Shown: positions 7,310-14,252 of the stretch, one piece after another
How the letters are laid out: each line of letters starts with the position of its first letter
Numbering within the stretch: the stretch's first letter is position 1
Assembly: GCA_031282905.1 (NCBI GenBank)
Contig: JAITCV010000018.1
Coordinates: 1 to 27,007 of the forward strand
Reading direction: 5' to 3'
Length of the DNA: 27,007 nucleotides
DNA from: Azoarcus sp.
GTDB taxonomy: Bacteria; Pseudomonadota; Gammaproteobacteria; Burkholderiales; Rhodocyclaceae
Position numbers and translations under genes: made by a program
Notes under the pieces: model-generated
What the model was told of the DNA's origin: nothing
Databases searched by the model: none
What the model saw: the letters and a program-made list of their open reading frames with translations, nothing else

Positions 7310-8082
7310 GAAATCTCTGCGAGAGTTTGCATCAGGATGCGCGATAGCCCAAGCGCAGCCTGCTCTCGCCGCAAAGCCGCCGAGCGCTACCCGGACTATC
7401 GCGCTTCTCTCCTCGGGCTTGTGCCTGTTTCTTGAATGCGATTACCCCGGGGGACCTCTGAATAATCGTCATTCCGAAGAAAATTTTATATAACTCATTG
7501 ATTTTTATGGATAAAATTATCCGAAAGGTGAAACTCGATTTAACCTGAATTCCTCGGTCTACCCACTATTCGCCATGACGTTTTGATTGGGCAAAGCGAG
7601 AAAGCAGGGCTTTCTGGTTTTGCTGGCGAGGAATTGCGCGATGATGTAGCGCACGAGGGCGACCCATCGTTCTGTTTTGGGCAACTGAGGCGCGGTTGTC
7701 GAAATGAAGCGGAATCCGCGATTCACCTGACGCCTGAACAGGCGGCACGCAGGATTGCGCCGATTCGTCTGACGCTGGAGGGATGGACGGGGGATGCGAA
7801 GCGCGCTTGGATTGCGGGCACGGGAATAGGGCGTGTTCATACTAGCATATAAACATAATGCATCGGCGATCAGAGCGAAATGGATAAAGGCGCGAAACAT
7901 CGGAGCGAGTTTTTCGCAGCGGGAGAAGATTCGGCGAAAGCCTTTGAGGGGGCCGGGGACAGCAAAATCCAGCCGGTGGCACCTTTTTCCTTTCAGGGAA
8001 AATTTCCTGATGGGCCCTCGCAATGACGTCAGCGTAGATGTATGATTGGCATCGAATTCACTTCCATCCTTTGCTCTCTTCC
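7310..8082. other. Gene-poor stretch with transposase remnant
   Basis: Between the divergent PilZ gene and rlmJ there is no intact gene. The left part includes a sequence at 7445-7463 (CCCCGGGGGACCTCTGAATAA) that could be a mobile-element end, and AT-rich DNA at 7480-7545. The right part holds a decayed transposase end (listed separately) and one copy of the CCTCGCAATGACG repeat word at 8016-8028. Confidence 0.45.
7829..7966 (-). pseudogene. Decayed C-terminal fragment of an IS5-like transposase
   Basis: The leftward frame reads LKGFRRIFSRCEKLAPMFRA followed by FIHFALIADALC. This matches the pattern of IS5-family transposase C-termini (F-R-R-I-x-[ST]-R-x-[ED]-K-L ... F-[IV]-x-[FL]-A-x-I). 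The rest of the transposase (DDE core) is absent upstream, where the same frame reads unrelated sequence. The fragment is followed by SMNTP-like residues, and the plus-strand motif GGGCGTGTTCATACTAG at 7829-7845 may be the old IS end. Only the last third of a transposase survives, so it is inactive. The family assignment is by recognition and is moderately sure. Confidence 0.5.
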
Positions 8083-8919
8083 ATGCTCAGTTATCGCCAT
8101 GCCTTCCATGCCGGCAATTTTGCCGACGTGCTCAAGCACTTCGTGCTGATCGAATTGCTTGATTATTACAACAGGAAAGAAAAACCTTGGACTTACATCG
8201 ACACCCACGCGGGCGGCGGATGTTATACGCTCGCCGGGTCCGTGGCGGACAAGACCGGGGAGTTCGCGGATGGGATAGGCAGATTGTGGGGACGGGACGA
8301 TTTGCCGCCGCCGCTGGCCGCTTATGTCGCGGCAGTCGCGCAGTTCAACCCTTCCGGAAGGCTGGTGTTCTATCCTGGCTCACCCGCATTGGCAATGACA
8401 AGGGCGCGGGCGCGGGATAGCTTGCGTCTGTTCGAACTGCATCCGGCGGATTCGTCAACCTTGGAACAGACATTCGCCAATGAGCCGAAACGGGTGCAGG
8501 TGCGCGCGGCGGATGGTTTCGCTGGCTTGAAAAGTCTGCTGCCGCCCCCTTCGCGGCGGGCGGTGGCGCTGATCGACCCGCCCTATGAGGTCAAGGACGA
8601 TTATTCCCGCGTGGTCGAGACCCTGGTCGACGCCTTGTCCCGTTTTCCCACTGGCTGTTATGCGTTGTGGTATCCGATGCTGATGCGTACCGAGGCGCGC
8701 CGCCTGCCGCAACGGCTTGCTGGCCTGGGGGCGGGGAGTTGGCTGGATATGCGTATGGCGTTGCGCGCGCCGGGGTTGGGGATGTATGGCTGCGGCCTCT
8801 ACCTCGTCAATCCGCCGTGGAACTTGCCGGAACGGCTCGAATCCGTATTGCCCTGGCTGGCGGATGCCTTGCGGCTCGATGACAACGCGGGGTTTGAACT
8901 GGATTGGCGAATCGAATGA
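8083..8919 (+). CDS. rlmJ: 23S rRNA (adenine(2030)-N6)-methyltransferase RlmJ
   Basis: RlmJ (278 aa) methylates A2030 of 23S rRNA with S-adenosylmethionine. The start is the ATG at 8083 because the family begins MLSYRHAFHAGNFADVLKH; the frame also opens 15 codons earlier at 8038. The SAM site includes IDTHAGGGCY (57-67 region), and the catalytic motif of N6-adenine methyltransferases is DPPYEVKDDY. The C-terminal half (CYALWYPM, GMYGCGLYLVNPPW) also matches the family. No Shine-Dalgarno is evident before either start. It stands alone and converges on folE, with 27 nt between the stop codons. Confidence 0.95.
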   Translation: MLSYRHAFHAGNFADVLKHFVLIELLDYYNRKEKPWTYIDTHAGGGCYTLAGSVADKTGEFADGIGRLWGRDDLPPPLAAYVAAVAQFNPSGRLVFYPGSPALAMTRARARDSLRLFELHPADSSTLEQTFANEPKRVQVRAADGFAGLKSLLPPPSRRAVALIDPPYEVKDDYSRVVETLVDALSRFPTGCYALWYPMLMRTEARRLPQRLAGLGAGSWLDMRMALRAPGLGMYGCGLYLVNPPWNLPERLESVLPWLADALRLDDNAGFELDWRIE

Positions 8920-8946
8920 GCCGCCGCCAAATGAGCCGTTGCCGTT

Positions 8947-9576
8947 TCAGCTTGTCTGGCGGCCGAGTGTTTGCAGGAATTCGCCGCGTAGCTGGGGCGA
9001 GTGCTTGAGGCAACCCACGAATGCCTGGGTGACCACGCGTTCGTCGCCACGGCGGTCTTCGCCGAGCAGGAGGCAAAGCTGTTCGGCCTCAATCACGCAT
9101 GCCGCACCCGCGGCCTGTCCATAGGTGAGCAGGGCGTCCGCGATGTCGTGGGTGAGCCATTCCTGATAGGTGAAACGGTGACCGAGCGCATCCACCAGGC
9201 GGGCGATGCGGCCAAAGCCGTGCAGCCGCCCTCCTGGTATGTAGGCAACATGAGCATGTCCGTGGAAAGGCAGCAGGTGGTGGGGGCAGATGCCGTGAAC
9301 GGCAATGTCGCGGATGATGACCATGTCACGCTGATCGTCGGCGAAGCCCTCGCCGAGCACGCTGGCTGGATCGATGTCATAACCGCCGAGCAGGCGCTGT
9401 TGCCACAGGGTGCGCACCCGCCGCGCGGTCTGGCGGGTGTGGGGTTCGTCGCTGGCAAGGCCGCAGGCGGTGAGCAGGTCGGTGATCGCGCGCTCGAAGG
9501 CAATGGCATCGAATTCACTGTGGAGACCGATGCCGCCTCCGGCGCAACGCGGAGGGGGGGAATGATCGTGGGTCAT
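8947..9576 (-). CDS. folE: GTP cyclohydrolase I (FolE)
   Basis: A 209-aa product from the ATG at 9576. It converts GTP to 7,8-dihydroneopterin triphosphate, the first step to folate and pterins. The zinc ligands are predicted as C97 and H100 (HGICPHHLLPFHG) and C168 (IEAEQLCLLLGED), all conserved. GHAHVAYIPGGRLHGFGRIARLVD (with the conserved V-AYIP and GLSK-like region) and RFTYQEWLTHDIADAL match the family. The protein lacks an obvious Shine-Dalgarno, and its first 20 residues (THDHSPPPRCAGGGIG) are unconserved, so the start is approximate. No other folate gene is nearby. The divergence from the commonest version (RRGDERVVTQAF in place of RG-M/V-S-x-V-T) suggests a distinct subclade. Confidence 0.9.
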   Translation of the reverse strand: MTHDHSPPPRCAGGGIGLHSEFDAIAFERAITDLLTACGLASDEPHTRQTARRVRTLWQQRLLGGYDIDPASVLGEGFADDQRDMVIIRDIAVHGICPHHLLPFHGHAHVAYIPGGRLHGFGRIARLVDALGHRFTYQEWLTHDIADALLTYGQAAGAACVIEAEQLCLLLGEDRRGDERVVTQAFVGCLKHSPQLRGEFLQTLGRQTS

Positions 9577-9613
9577 CGTGTGCAACGGGTTGGGGGTTTG
9601 AAGTTCATTCCCC

Positions 9614-9768
9614 GCGCTCCTGAATCGACGCTCTTCGCAATGACGATCAGAGAACGACCGCCGGGAGCACGGGCATCTCGCCCGCGTCCCTTTGTCCCTG
9701 TCTTCCAAGTGGCTGAATCTCTGCGGATCGTCACGCCGCAGCACTCCTCGCAATGGTGCGGAGCATGG
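9614..9768. repeat. Intergenic repeat words of the CATTGCGA(G/A)GAG type
   Basis: The gap between folE and the upstream leftward gene carries CTTCGCAATGACGATC at 9632-9647 and CTCCTCGCAATGG at 9744-9756. The region between them reads like the mosaic intergenic sequences common in proteobacteria (GATCGTCACGCCGCAGCACTCC). Related words occur at 8016-8028 (CCTCGCAATGACG), 13036-13045 (CATTGCGAGG, inverted) and 13146-13155. No coding sense is apparent. Confidence 0.5.
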
Positions 9769-9819
9769 TTCTCGCCGCAAGGCGAAGTCGACAAAGTCAC
9801 GGATGATTGGGAAATGAAA

Positions 9820-10413
9820 TCAGGCAATGAAAACAGGATCGGAGAACACCAAGGTGCCGTCTTTTCGCATCATCAGGTTGTTGGTGTTGAGAATGTCGGG
9901 AAGAACCTGATATTCCTCGACGAAGTCCGACAGCGCCTTGAGGGCGCTGTTGAGACTGTTGTTGAAGGAGGGAGTGACGGTCATGTGATGAAGCGCGATG
10001 CGGCCCATGTTCATGCCCAGTTGTCCCCATTGCTGGCAGGCCGTCCAGTAAAGCTCGATCATCCGTGTCGCCAGGTCGGCGGCCTCGCAATCCTCGGTGA
10101 GCGGATAGAGTTTTTCCATTTCGAGCAGATGAAATGGGTAACCCGACTGCGCGCGGCCAATAATGCCATGATCGGTGTAGATGATCGGGAAATGCTTGCC
10201 GCGCGGGCGGTCATCGGCGGTGTAGAGGAAATAATCCGCAGGAGAACTGACGACCTTGTAGACGCGTTCGCCATCCCCCTTGTCAAGCACAATGGAATAC
10301 TCCCCCCGTCCGATCTCGATCTTGCCGTCGAGTAGCGGATGGGCTGGTACCGGGTCCGGCAGCAGCACGGGCTGCCGGCCCAATGGAATGGAAGGAGGAG
10401 GCGTGCCGGTCAT
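9820..10413 (-). CDS. Small protein with kinase-like motifs (197 aa), unknown function
   Basis: The start is the ATG at 10413, with a GGGAG site 7 nt upstream and only 13 nt after the fabI stop, so it is probably co-transcribed with fabI. I do not recognise a named family. What can be seen is a series of motifs in protein-kinase order: a Gly-rich loop (IGRGEYSIVL, 34-43), a lysine strand (RVYKVV, K53), a hinge-like segment (FHLLEMEKLYPL, 94-105), an all-helical middle, then LPDILNTNNLMMRKDGTLVF (171-190) with D173 and N178/N179 in catalytic-loop positions, and S-D192-P in place of DFG. The protein ends five residues later, so no activation segment or C-lobe follows. It may be a minimal or phage-type kinase-like fold. 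Function is inferred only weakly. Confidence 0.75.
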   Translation of the reverse strand: MTGTPPPSIPLGRQPVLLPDPVPAHPLLDGKIEIGRGEYSIVLDKGDGERVYKVVSSPADYFLYTADDRPRGKHFPIIYTDHGIIGRAQSGYPFHLLEMEKLYPLTEDCEAADLATRMIELYWTACQQWGQLGMNMGRIALHHMTVTPSFNNSLNSALKALSDFVEEYQVLPDILNTNNLMMRKDGTLVFSDPVFIA

Positions 10414-10426
10414 GGCGGTGCTCCCA

Positions 10427-11206
10427 TCAGCCCATGATGTTGTAACCGGCGTCGACGTAATGCACGCCCCCCGTGATGAAACGTCCCGCATCGGAGAAAA
10501 GGAAGGCGGCCAGCGCGCCAATATCTTCCGGCGTCACCAAGCTGTGCATCGGCGAGCGTTCGACTGCGGCGGCCATCAGGCCGTCGAAGCCGGCGATGCC
10601 GGATGCCGCGCGCGTCATCAGCGGCCCTGGCGAGACGGCGTTGATGCGGATGTTTTTTTCGCCCAGTTCGGCGGCCAGGTAACGGGTCGCGGCTTCGAGT
10701 GCGGCCTTGCACAGCCCCATCACGCCGTAATGGGGAATGACCTTGTCGGCGCCGAGGTAGGTCATGGTCACCACCGATCCGCCGCCGGCTTTTTCCAGCA
10801 AGGGTTCGGCGGCCTTGGTCAGGCGCACGAAAGAGTGGGTGGAGATATCCATTGCCAGCGCGAAACCGTCAGCCGAGGTGTCGACCACACGACCGTGCAG
10901 ATCGTCGCGCTTGGCGAAGGCCATGCTGTGGAGCACGAAATCGAGCTTGCCATGGCGCGCGCCGATTTCGTCGAATACCGCATTCAACGTTTCCGGTTGG
11001 GTGACATCGAGCAGGAAGACGTCGGTGACGCCAAGGCGGTTCAGCACAGGCTCGATGAAAGCGCGGGTCTTTTCGTTCTGGTAGGTGACGATCAGTTTGG
11101 CGCCAGCATCCTTGCACGCCTCGGCGACGCCGGTGGAGATGGATTTCTCGTTGGCAATGCCGGTAATCAGGCCGACCTTGCCTTCCAGGCTGATGGTGGA
11201 ACTCAT
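10427..11206 (-). CDS. fabI: Enoyl-[acyl-carrier-protein] reductase [NADH] FabI
   Basis: FabI (259 aa) carries out the last, NADH-dependent reduction in each cycle of fatty acid elongation and is the target of triclosan-type inhibitors. The nucleotide-binding start KVGLITGIANEKSIS (10-24) is the FabI variant of the Rossmann motif. The active-site pattern Y150 ... Y160-x6-K167 (TYLGADKVIPHYGVMGLCKA) is intact. LHSMAFAKRDDL and NAVSPGPLMTRAASGI are also characteristic. The start ATG at 11206 has GGAG 8 nt upstream. A small kinase-like gene follows after 13 nt. Confidence 0.96.
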   Translation of the reverse strand: MSSTISLEGKVGLITGIANEKSISTGVAEACKDAGAKLIVTYQNEKTRAFIEPVLNRLGVTDVFLLDVTQPETLNAVFDEIGARHGKLDFVLHSMAFAKRDDLHGRVVDTSADGFALAMDISTHSFVRLTKAAEPLLEKAGGGSVVTMTYLGADKVIPHYGVMGLCKAALEAATRYLAAELGEKNIRINAVSPGPLMTRAASGIAGFDGLMAAAVERSPMHSLVTPEDIGALAAFLFSDAGRFITGGVHYVDAGYNIMG

Positions 11207-11360
11207 GCGGGACTCCAGTTGATTGGGGAGGAAACGTCGCTCAATGTACTCCTGTCAGACGCGCGAACTCAATGGCCTCCTCTGCGCTAGCGGACGGCTG
11301 ACGATGATCGACCCGGATCGAACCACGCCTGATCGGGCACCGTGGAATTCCGCTTTCAGG

Positions 11361-11513
11361 ATGTCAAGAACTATCCATTTTTTTGTTCTTACAGTATTAT
11401 TGTGCGCTGCAATATCAACAGACTGCGCGGCGGCTTGTACATGCGACAGCGTGGAACCAACAGAGAACACATGGTTCGTCCAAGCTACATTTTCATGGAT
11501 TTCGACGGTGTAA
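11361..11513 (+). CDS. Short reading frame with Sec signal peptide, overlapping the HAD gene (possible truncated secreted protein)
   Basis: The frame starting ATG 11361 encodes 50 residues that open with a convincing Sec signal (MSRTIHFFVLTVLLCAAIST then DCAAACTCDS), cleavage expected near ACAAA. The following CTCDSVEPTENTW resembles the N-terminus of small Cys-rich secreted proteins. The last third overlaps the start of the HAD gene in another frame, where the HAD reading is strongly conserved, so that part cannot be a preserved secreted domain. It is most likely the signal-peptide head of a gene cut off when the HAD gene arrived, or a chance frame. AG-rich Shine-Dalgarno support is poor. 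Confidence 0.25.
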   Translation: MSRTIHFFVLTVLLCAAISTDCAAACTCDSVEPTENTWFVQATFSWISTV

Positions 11514-11971
11514 CCCACCCATGGGGCGAGGTTGAGGATTTTCGCAGCCTGCCGCTGATCGAAGCCGTGGTCCGTGAATTCGAAGAGGTGAGAATCATCA
11601 TCTCGTCGGATTGGCGGATGCTTTTTTCGCTACCGAAGCTTCGCCAGCGCTTTTCCGAGGATATCCGTCACCGGATAGTGGGAGTGACGCCACACATCCT
11701 GCCGCGCCGGGGCAATGAACTGCATGGCCTGCGTGAGCACGAGGCCATGCTGTGGCTACAGCAGCATGAGCCGGACAGGGACGATGTCGCCTGGTGTGCG
11801 CTCGACGATGCCCCCGGCAACTGGACGACACGTTCGCGGCTGCTGCTCACCGATTTCAAGCGTGGTTTTACCTCCGAGGATGCCGAAGCGTTGCGCCGCA
11901 TGCTGCAAGTTTTCCGCGAAGGTATCCCGGTACTGGAAAAACCGCGCATGGCCTATCGCTGGGCATCCTGA
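11471..11971 (+). CDS. HAD-superfamily protein of the 'Swiss Army Knife RNA repair' HAD type
   Basis: Taken from ATG 11471 (GAGAA just upstream) the product is 166 aa and starts MVRPSYIFMDFDGVTHPWGE; an ATG at 11441 in the same frame would add ten residues. HAD motif I is D10-F-D12, motif II is S45/S46 in IIISSDWR, and motif IV is LDDAP with D112 and D113. The DFDGVxHP and SSDWR forms are those of the HAD domain first described in Swiss Army Knife RNA-repair proteins (Pfam HAD_SAK-type), which also occurs alone in many proteobacteria. It is predicted to be a phosphatase, perhaps on nucleic-acid ends. No ligase or other RNA-repair partner is adjacent. Confidence 0.75.
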   Translation: MVRPSYIFMDFDGVTHPWGEVEDFRSLPLIEAVVREFEEVRIIISSDWRMLFSLPKLRQRFSEDIRHRIVGVTPHILPRRGNELHGLREHEAMLWLQQHEPDRDDVAWCALDDAPGNWTTRSRLLLTDFKRGFTSEDAEALRRMLQVFREGIPVLEKPRMAYRWAS

Positions 11972-12046
11972 AATCCGCTAGGCATACTCGTTTCCGGATT
12001 GCCCAGCTTGGGATGAAGCAAGCAGCATGATGTTTTTCTTTTCACG

Positions 12047-12076
12047 AATGCCGTTTCCTTGGCGGGAAACGGCATT
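12047..12076 (+). terminator. Candidate terminator hairpin after the HAD gene
   Basis: Perfect 12-bp arms AATGCCGTTTCC (12047-12058) and GGAAACGGCATT (12065-12076) with a 6-nt loop, about 75 nt after the HAD stop codon. The following T-run is weak (TTCCATTT), so termination efficiency is uncertain. Confidence 0.5.
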
Positions 12077-12196
12077 TCCATTTGGCGGTCAATCCATGCC
12101 TCGTCGTTCTGAGTGGCTGAAGCATGAAAAAATCTGGTCATGGCATGAACCGGCGCCATGCTTTATGATTCGTCCCCCCCAATGGAGAAGCACACA

Positions 12197-13003
12197 ATGA
12201 ACGCCCCGGAATACGATCGGCTCGAACTTCTTTCCCACCCCGCCAGCGGCTCGTCTGCCCACGCTACCCCACTGCTTTTCATCCACGGCGCTTACGCGGG
12301 CGCATGGTGTTGGCAAGAACACTTCCTGCCCTGGTTCGCCGCGCGCGGCTGGAATGCCCATGCGCTGTCACTATCGGGCCACGGCGGTAGCCGGGGGCAT
12401 GCCCAGCTCGATGGCTTGTCGATCAATGATTACGTTGATGATATTGTCGAGACCGTCGCCGCCTTGCCCATGCAGCCGGTGCTGATCGGCCATTCGATGG
12501 GCGGCATGGTGGTACAGAAATACCTCGAACGCGCTGCCGCGCCCGCCGCCGTGCTGATGGCCTCGGTGCCTCCTCAGGGACTGATGAGCGCGACGCTCGG
12601 TATGCTGTTTTCGACCCCTCATCTGCTCGTCGACCTCAACCGTTTGATGGGCGGAGGCGAAGTCCGGGTCGACAGCCTGCGCGAAGCACTTTTTCACCAG
12701 CCAATAGAAAATGAACAACTCATGCGCTATTGGCAATTGAGCCAGCCCGAATCCCATCGCGCCATCTGGGATATGACGTTCTTCAACCTGCCTCACCCCG
12801 CGCACGCGCACAAGGTGCCGATGCTGATCCTCGGCGCGCGCCACGACCGTTTGGTTTCTCCCGGACAGGTCAGCATGACCGCCATCACTTACGGCCTCGA
12901 CGCGGAAATTTTCGATGGCCTTGGCCACGGCATGATGCTCGAACGCGACTGGGAGCAGGTCGCCAGCCGCATCGACGCCTGGCTCACGATACAGAATTTG
13001 TAG
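12197..13003 (+). CDS. Alpha/beta hydrolase
   Basis: A 268-aa single-domain alpha/beta-hydrolase fold enzyme. The catalytic triad is predicted as S100 (nucleophile elbow GHSMGG), D217 (GARHDRLVSP) and H244 (GLGHGMMLE), with the oxyanion-hole HGAYAGAWCW at 30-39. HGAYAGAWCW plus LSLSGHGGS resembles the lysophospholipase/esterase-like branch. The substrate cannot be read from sequence. The start is the ATG at 12197 because GGAGAAG (12184-12190) sits 6 nt upstream; the in-frame ATG at 12182 overlaps that site. No signal peptide, so cytoplasmic. It stands alone between a hairpin and the ompW terminator. Confidence 0.85.
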   Translation: MNAPEYDRLELLSHPASGSSAHATPLLFIHGAYAGAWCWQEHFLPWFAARGWNAHALSLSGHGGSRGHAQLDGLSINDYVDDIVETVAALPMQPVLIGHSMGGMVVQKYLERAAAPAAVLMASVPPQGLMSATLGMLFSTPHLLVDLNRLMGGGEVRVDSLREALFHQPIENEQLMRYWQLSQPESHRAIWDMTFFNLPHPAHAHKVPMLILGARHDRLVSPGQVSMTAITYGLDAEIFDGLGHGMMLERDWEQVASRIDAWLTIQNL

Positions 13004-13180
13004 ACGAATGCCTCAATGACCTCCAGAGCGCTCGGCATTGCGAGGTGGCGGAGATCGCCATTCGTTTCGCCGCGGAAGCCAAGGGCTCGAAGGATGCTCG
13101 ATTGACAAGCGTTACCCTGTTCTTTTCGCTGTCAATATGGACGAGATTGCGAGGGCATCAAATACGATGATGACAAACGA

Positions 13181-13205
13181 CAAACGGCCCCCATGGGGCC
13201 GTTTG
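13181..13205 (-). terminator. Terminator of ompW
   Basis: Perfect 11-bp inverted repeat CAAACGGCCCC / GGGGCCGTTTG with a 3-nt loop, 35 nt past the ompW stop codon. Read leftward it is followed by TCGTTTGTC, moderately T-rich. It may also act on rightward transcripts from the hydrolase gene. Confidence 0.75.
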
Positions 13206-13240
13206 CTTGCGGGCTGGAATCCCGTTATCCAATCCGCAGC

Positions 13241-13960
13241 TTAGAATTTATAGCCGACACCGACGAAATATACCCAGGGATCGATGTCTACGTCGACTTT
13301 CACCCTGCCCAAGCCCGTGCCCGGCAGGCCCGGGATGTCATTGTGCGTGGCGCGGGCCTTTGTATCGATGCTCATTCTCCAGACCGCGGCATTCAGGAAC
13401 AGGTTGTTGCCGATCGAGACATCGGCGCCCACTTGCGCCGCCCATCCCCAGGAATTGCTCAGGCTGAGGTTACGGAAGCCGAGGCTTTTCTGGTATTTGG
13501 TGAGATGTTCATCAAAGAACCAGGTGTAGTTCAGGCCGAGGCCGACATAGGGTTGGAAATTGGACTGGGGGTCCAGGAAGAAATACTGCGCGCTGACCGT
13601 GGGCGGCAGGTGCTTGACATCGGCGAATTTGCCATTGGCAATAGAATAAGGGGCGAGGCCGGGAACATCGGGGAGGCCCTTGACCTTGACCGTGTGGGTA
13701 AATGGTGTCGCGGCCAGTACTTCGATCCCGAGGTGGGGGGCGACGATGTAGGTGGCGGTCAGGCCAAGCTGGGTGTTGCTGTTGACCGTCGCCTTGGTGC
13801 CGCCGATTGCCCCGGTCACGGTCGTGCTGATCCGGGAGCTGTCGTCATTTGGTGCAACATGGGCTCCACCGGCGCGAAGAATGAGTTCACCCGGTTCGTG
13901 GGCAAAGGCGGCGGACGTGGCGAGGGCAATGATGGATGCAGCAAGTAATTGTTTACGCAT
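13241..13960 (-). CDS. ompW: Outer membrane protein OmpW
   Basis: OmpW family eight-stranded beta-barrel, 239 aa, close to the usual length. It has a Sec signal peptide (MRKQLLAASIIALATSAAFA, cut before HEPG) and the family patterns: GxxVxPNDDS, GLTATYIVAPHLGIEVLAATPF, LPPTVSAQYFF, QPYVGLGLNYTWFFDE, and a C-terminal aromatic residue (VGVGYKF) for BAM recognition. The start ATG at 13960 has GGAG 7 nt upstream. OmpW forms a narrow hydrophobic channel and is widely regulated by oxygen through FNR. Here two FNR-type sites and a matching -10 lie upstream, supporting anaerobic induction. Divergent from the ftr operon. Confidence 0.93.
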   Translation of the reverse strand: MRKQLLAASIIALATSAAFAHEPGELILRAGGAHVAPNDDSSRISTTVTGAIGGTKATVNSNTQLGLTATYIVAPHLGIEVLAATPFTHTVKVKGLPDVPGLAPYSIANGKFADVKHLPPTVSAQYFFLDPQSNFQPYVGLGLNYTWFFDEHLTKYQKSLGFRNLSLSNSWGWAAQVGADVSIGNNLFLNAAVWRMSIDTKARATHNDIPGLPGTGLGRVKVDVDIDPWVYFVGVGYKF

Positions 13961-14008
13961 GAGCGGACTCCATGAAAAACGAAGAAAACGACCAAACCGG
14001 CCGCGAGC

Positions 14009-14014
14009 ATCGTA
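14009..14014 (-). promoter_or_regulatory. Predicted -10 element of the ompW promoter
   Basis: TACGAT read leftward. With a start site at about 14002 it occupies -12 to -7, and the proximal FNR box is then centred exactly at -41.5, the classic class II activator geometry. No -35 hexamer is needed or seen. The leader would be 42 nt. Confidence 0.55.
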
Positions 14015-14036
14015 GGCGGTGCATTGGTCACGAGAT

Positions 14037-14050
14037 TTGATTTGGCTCAA
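14037..14050 (-). promoter_or_regulatory. Proximal FNR/ANR-type binding site for ompW
   Basis: TTGATTTGGCTCAA on the plus strand matches TTGAT-N4-ATCAA at nine of ten specified positions. It is centred 41.5 bp upstream of the start inferred from the -10 element, where FNR activates. Confidence 0.6.
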
Positions 14051-14057
14051 GCAAAGT

Positions 14058-14071
14058 TTGATTTGTATCAA
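14058..14071 (-). promoter_or_regulatory. Distal FNR/ANR-type binding site, perfect consensus
   Basis: TTGATTTGTATCAA matches TTGAT-N4-ATCAA at all ten specified positions. It lies 21 bp (two helical turns) from the proximal site, centred at -62.5 of the predicted ompW start, so two dimers could bind on the same DNA face. Confidence 0.7.
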
Positions 14072-14223
14072 GATTTGAACAAAAAATGTCAAGAAAACAA
14101 CGCGACGGACTTGCGCTCTCGAGCACGGGGAATCAATCGACAAACCCAAGGCCATGCAGGCCGCAAGGCCTGGGGTTCCAGGAACCATTTCAATGCTTTT
14201 ATCATTGAAATGTTTGCAGTGTG
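14072..14223. other. Hairpin-rich control region between ompW and ftrA
   Basis: No gene. Inverted repeats in order: CAGGCC-GCAA-GGCCTG at about 14157-14172 (GNRA-type loop), GGTTCC-A-GGAACC at 14174-14186, and a perfect 10-bp repeat CATTTCAATG / CATTGAAATG at 14186-14195 and 14203-14212 with a 7-nt spacer. The last ends 11 bp before the ftrA -35 element, a natural place for a regulator. The base composition turns AT-rich towards the promoter. Confidence 0.55.
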
Positions 14224-14252
14224 TTGACAGTTTCGGTTTTCATGATTATAAT
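14224..14252 (+). promoter_or_regulatory. Consensus sigma-70 promoter of the ftr operon
   Basis: TTGACA at 14224-14229 and TATAAT at 14247-14252 with a 17-bp spacer, a full match to consensus at both hexamers and at optimal spacing. Transcription would start near 14259, 29 nt before the ftrA start codon. Such a strong promoter implies control by repression. Confidence 0.85.

Noticed and set aside
9001..10335. Rightward open frame of over 440 codons across folE and the kinase-like gene
   Set aside because: Antisense to two genes with clear motifs and ribosome-binding sites; it also passes through the repeat-bearing gap.
14072..14100. A third FNR-like site (TTGAA ... TGTCAA)
   Set aside because: The half-sites are spaced far wider than four bases, so it is not an FNR site.
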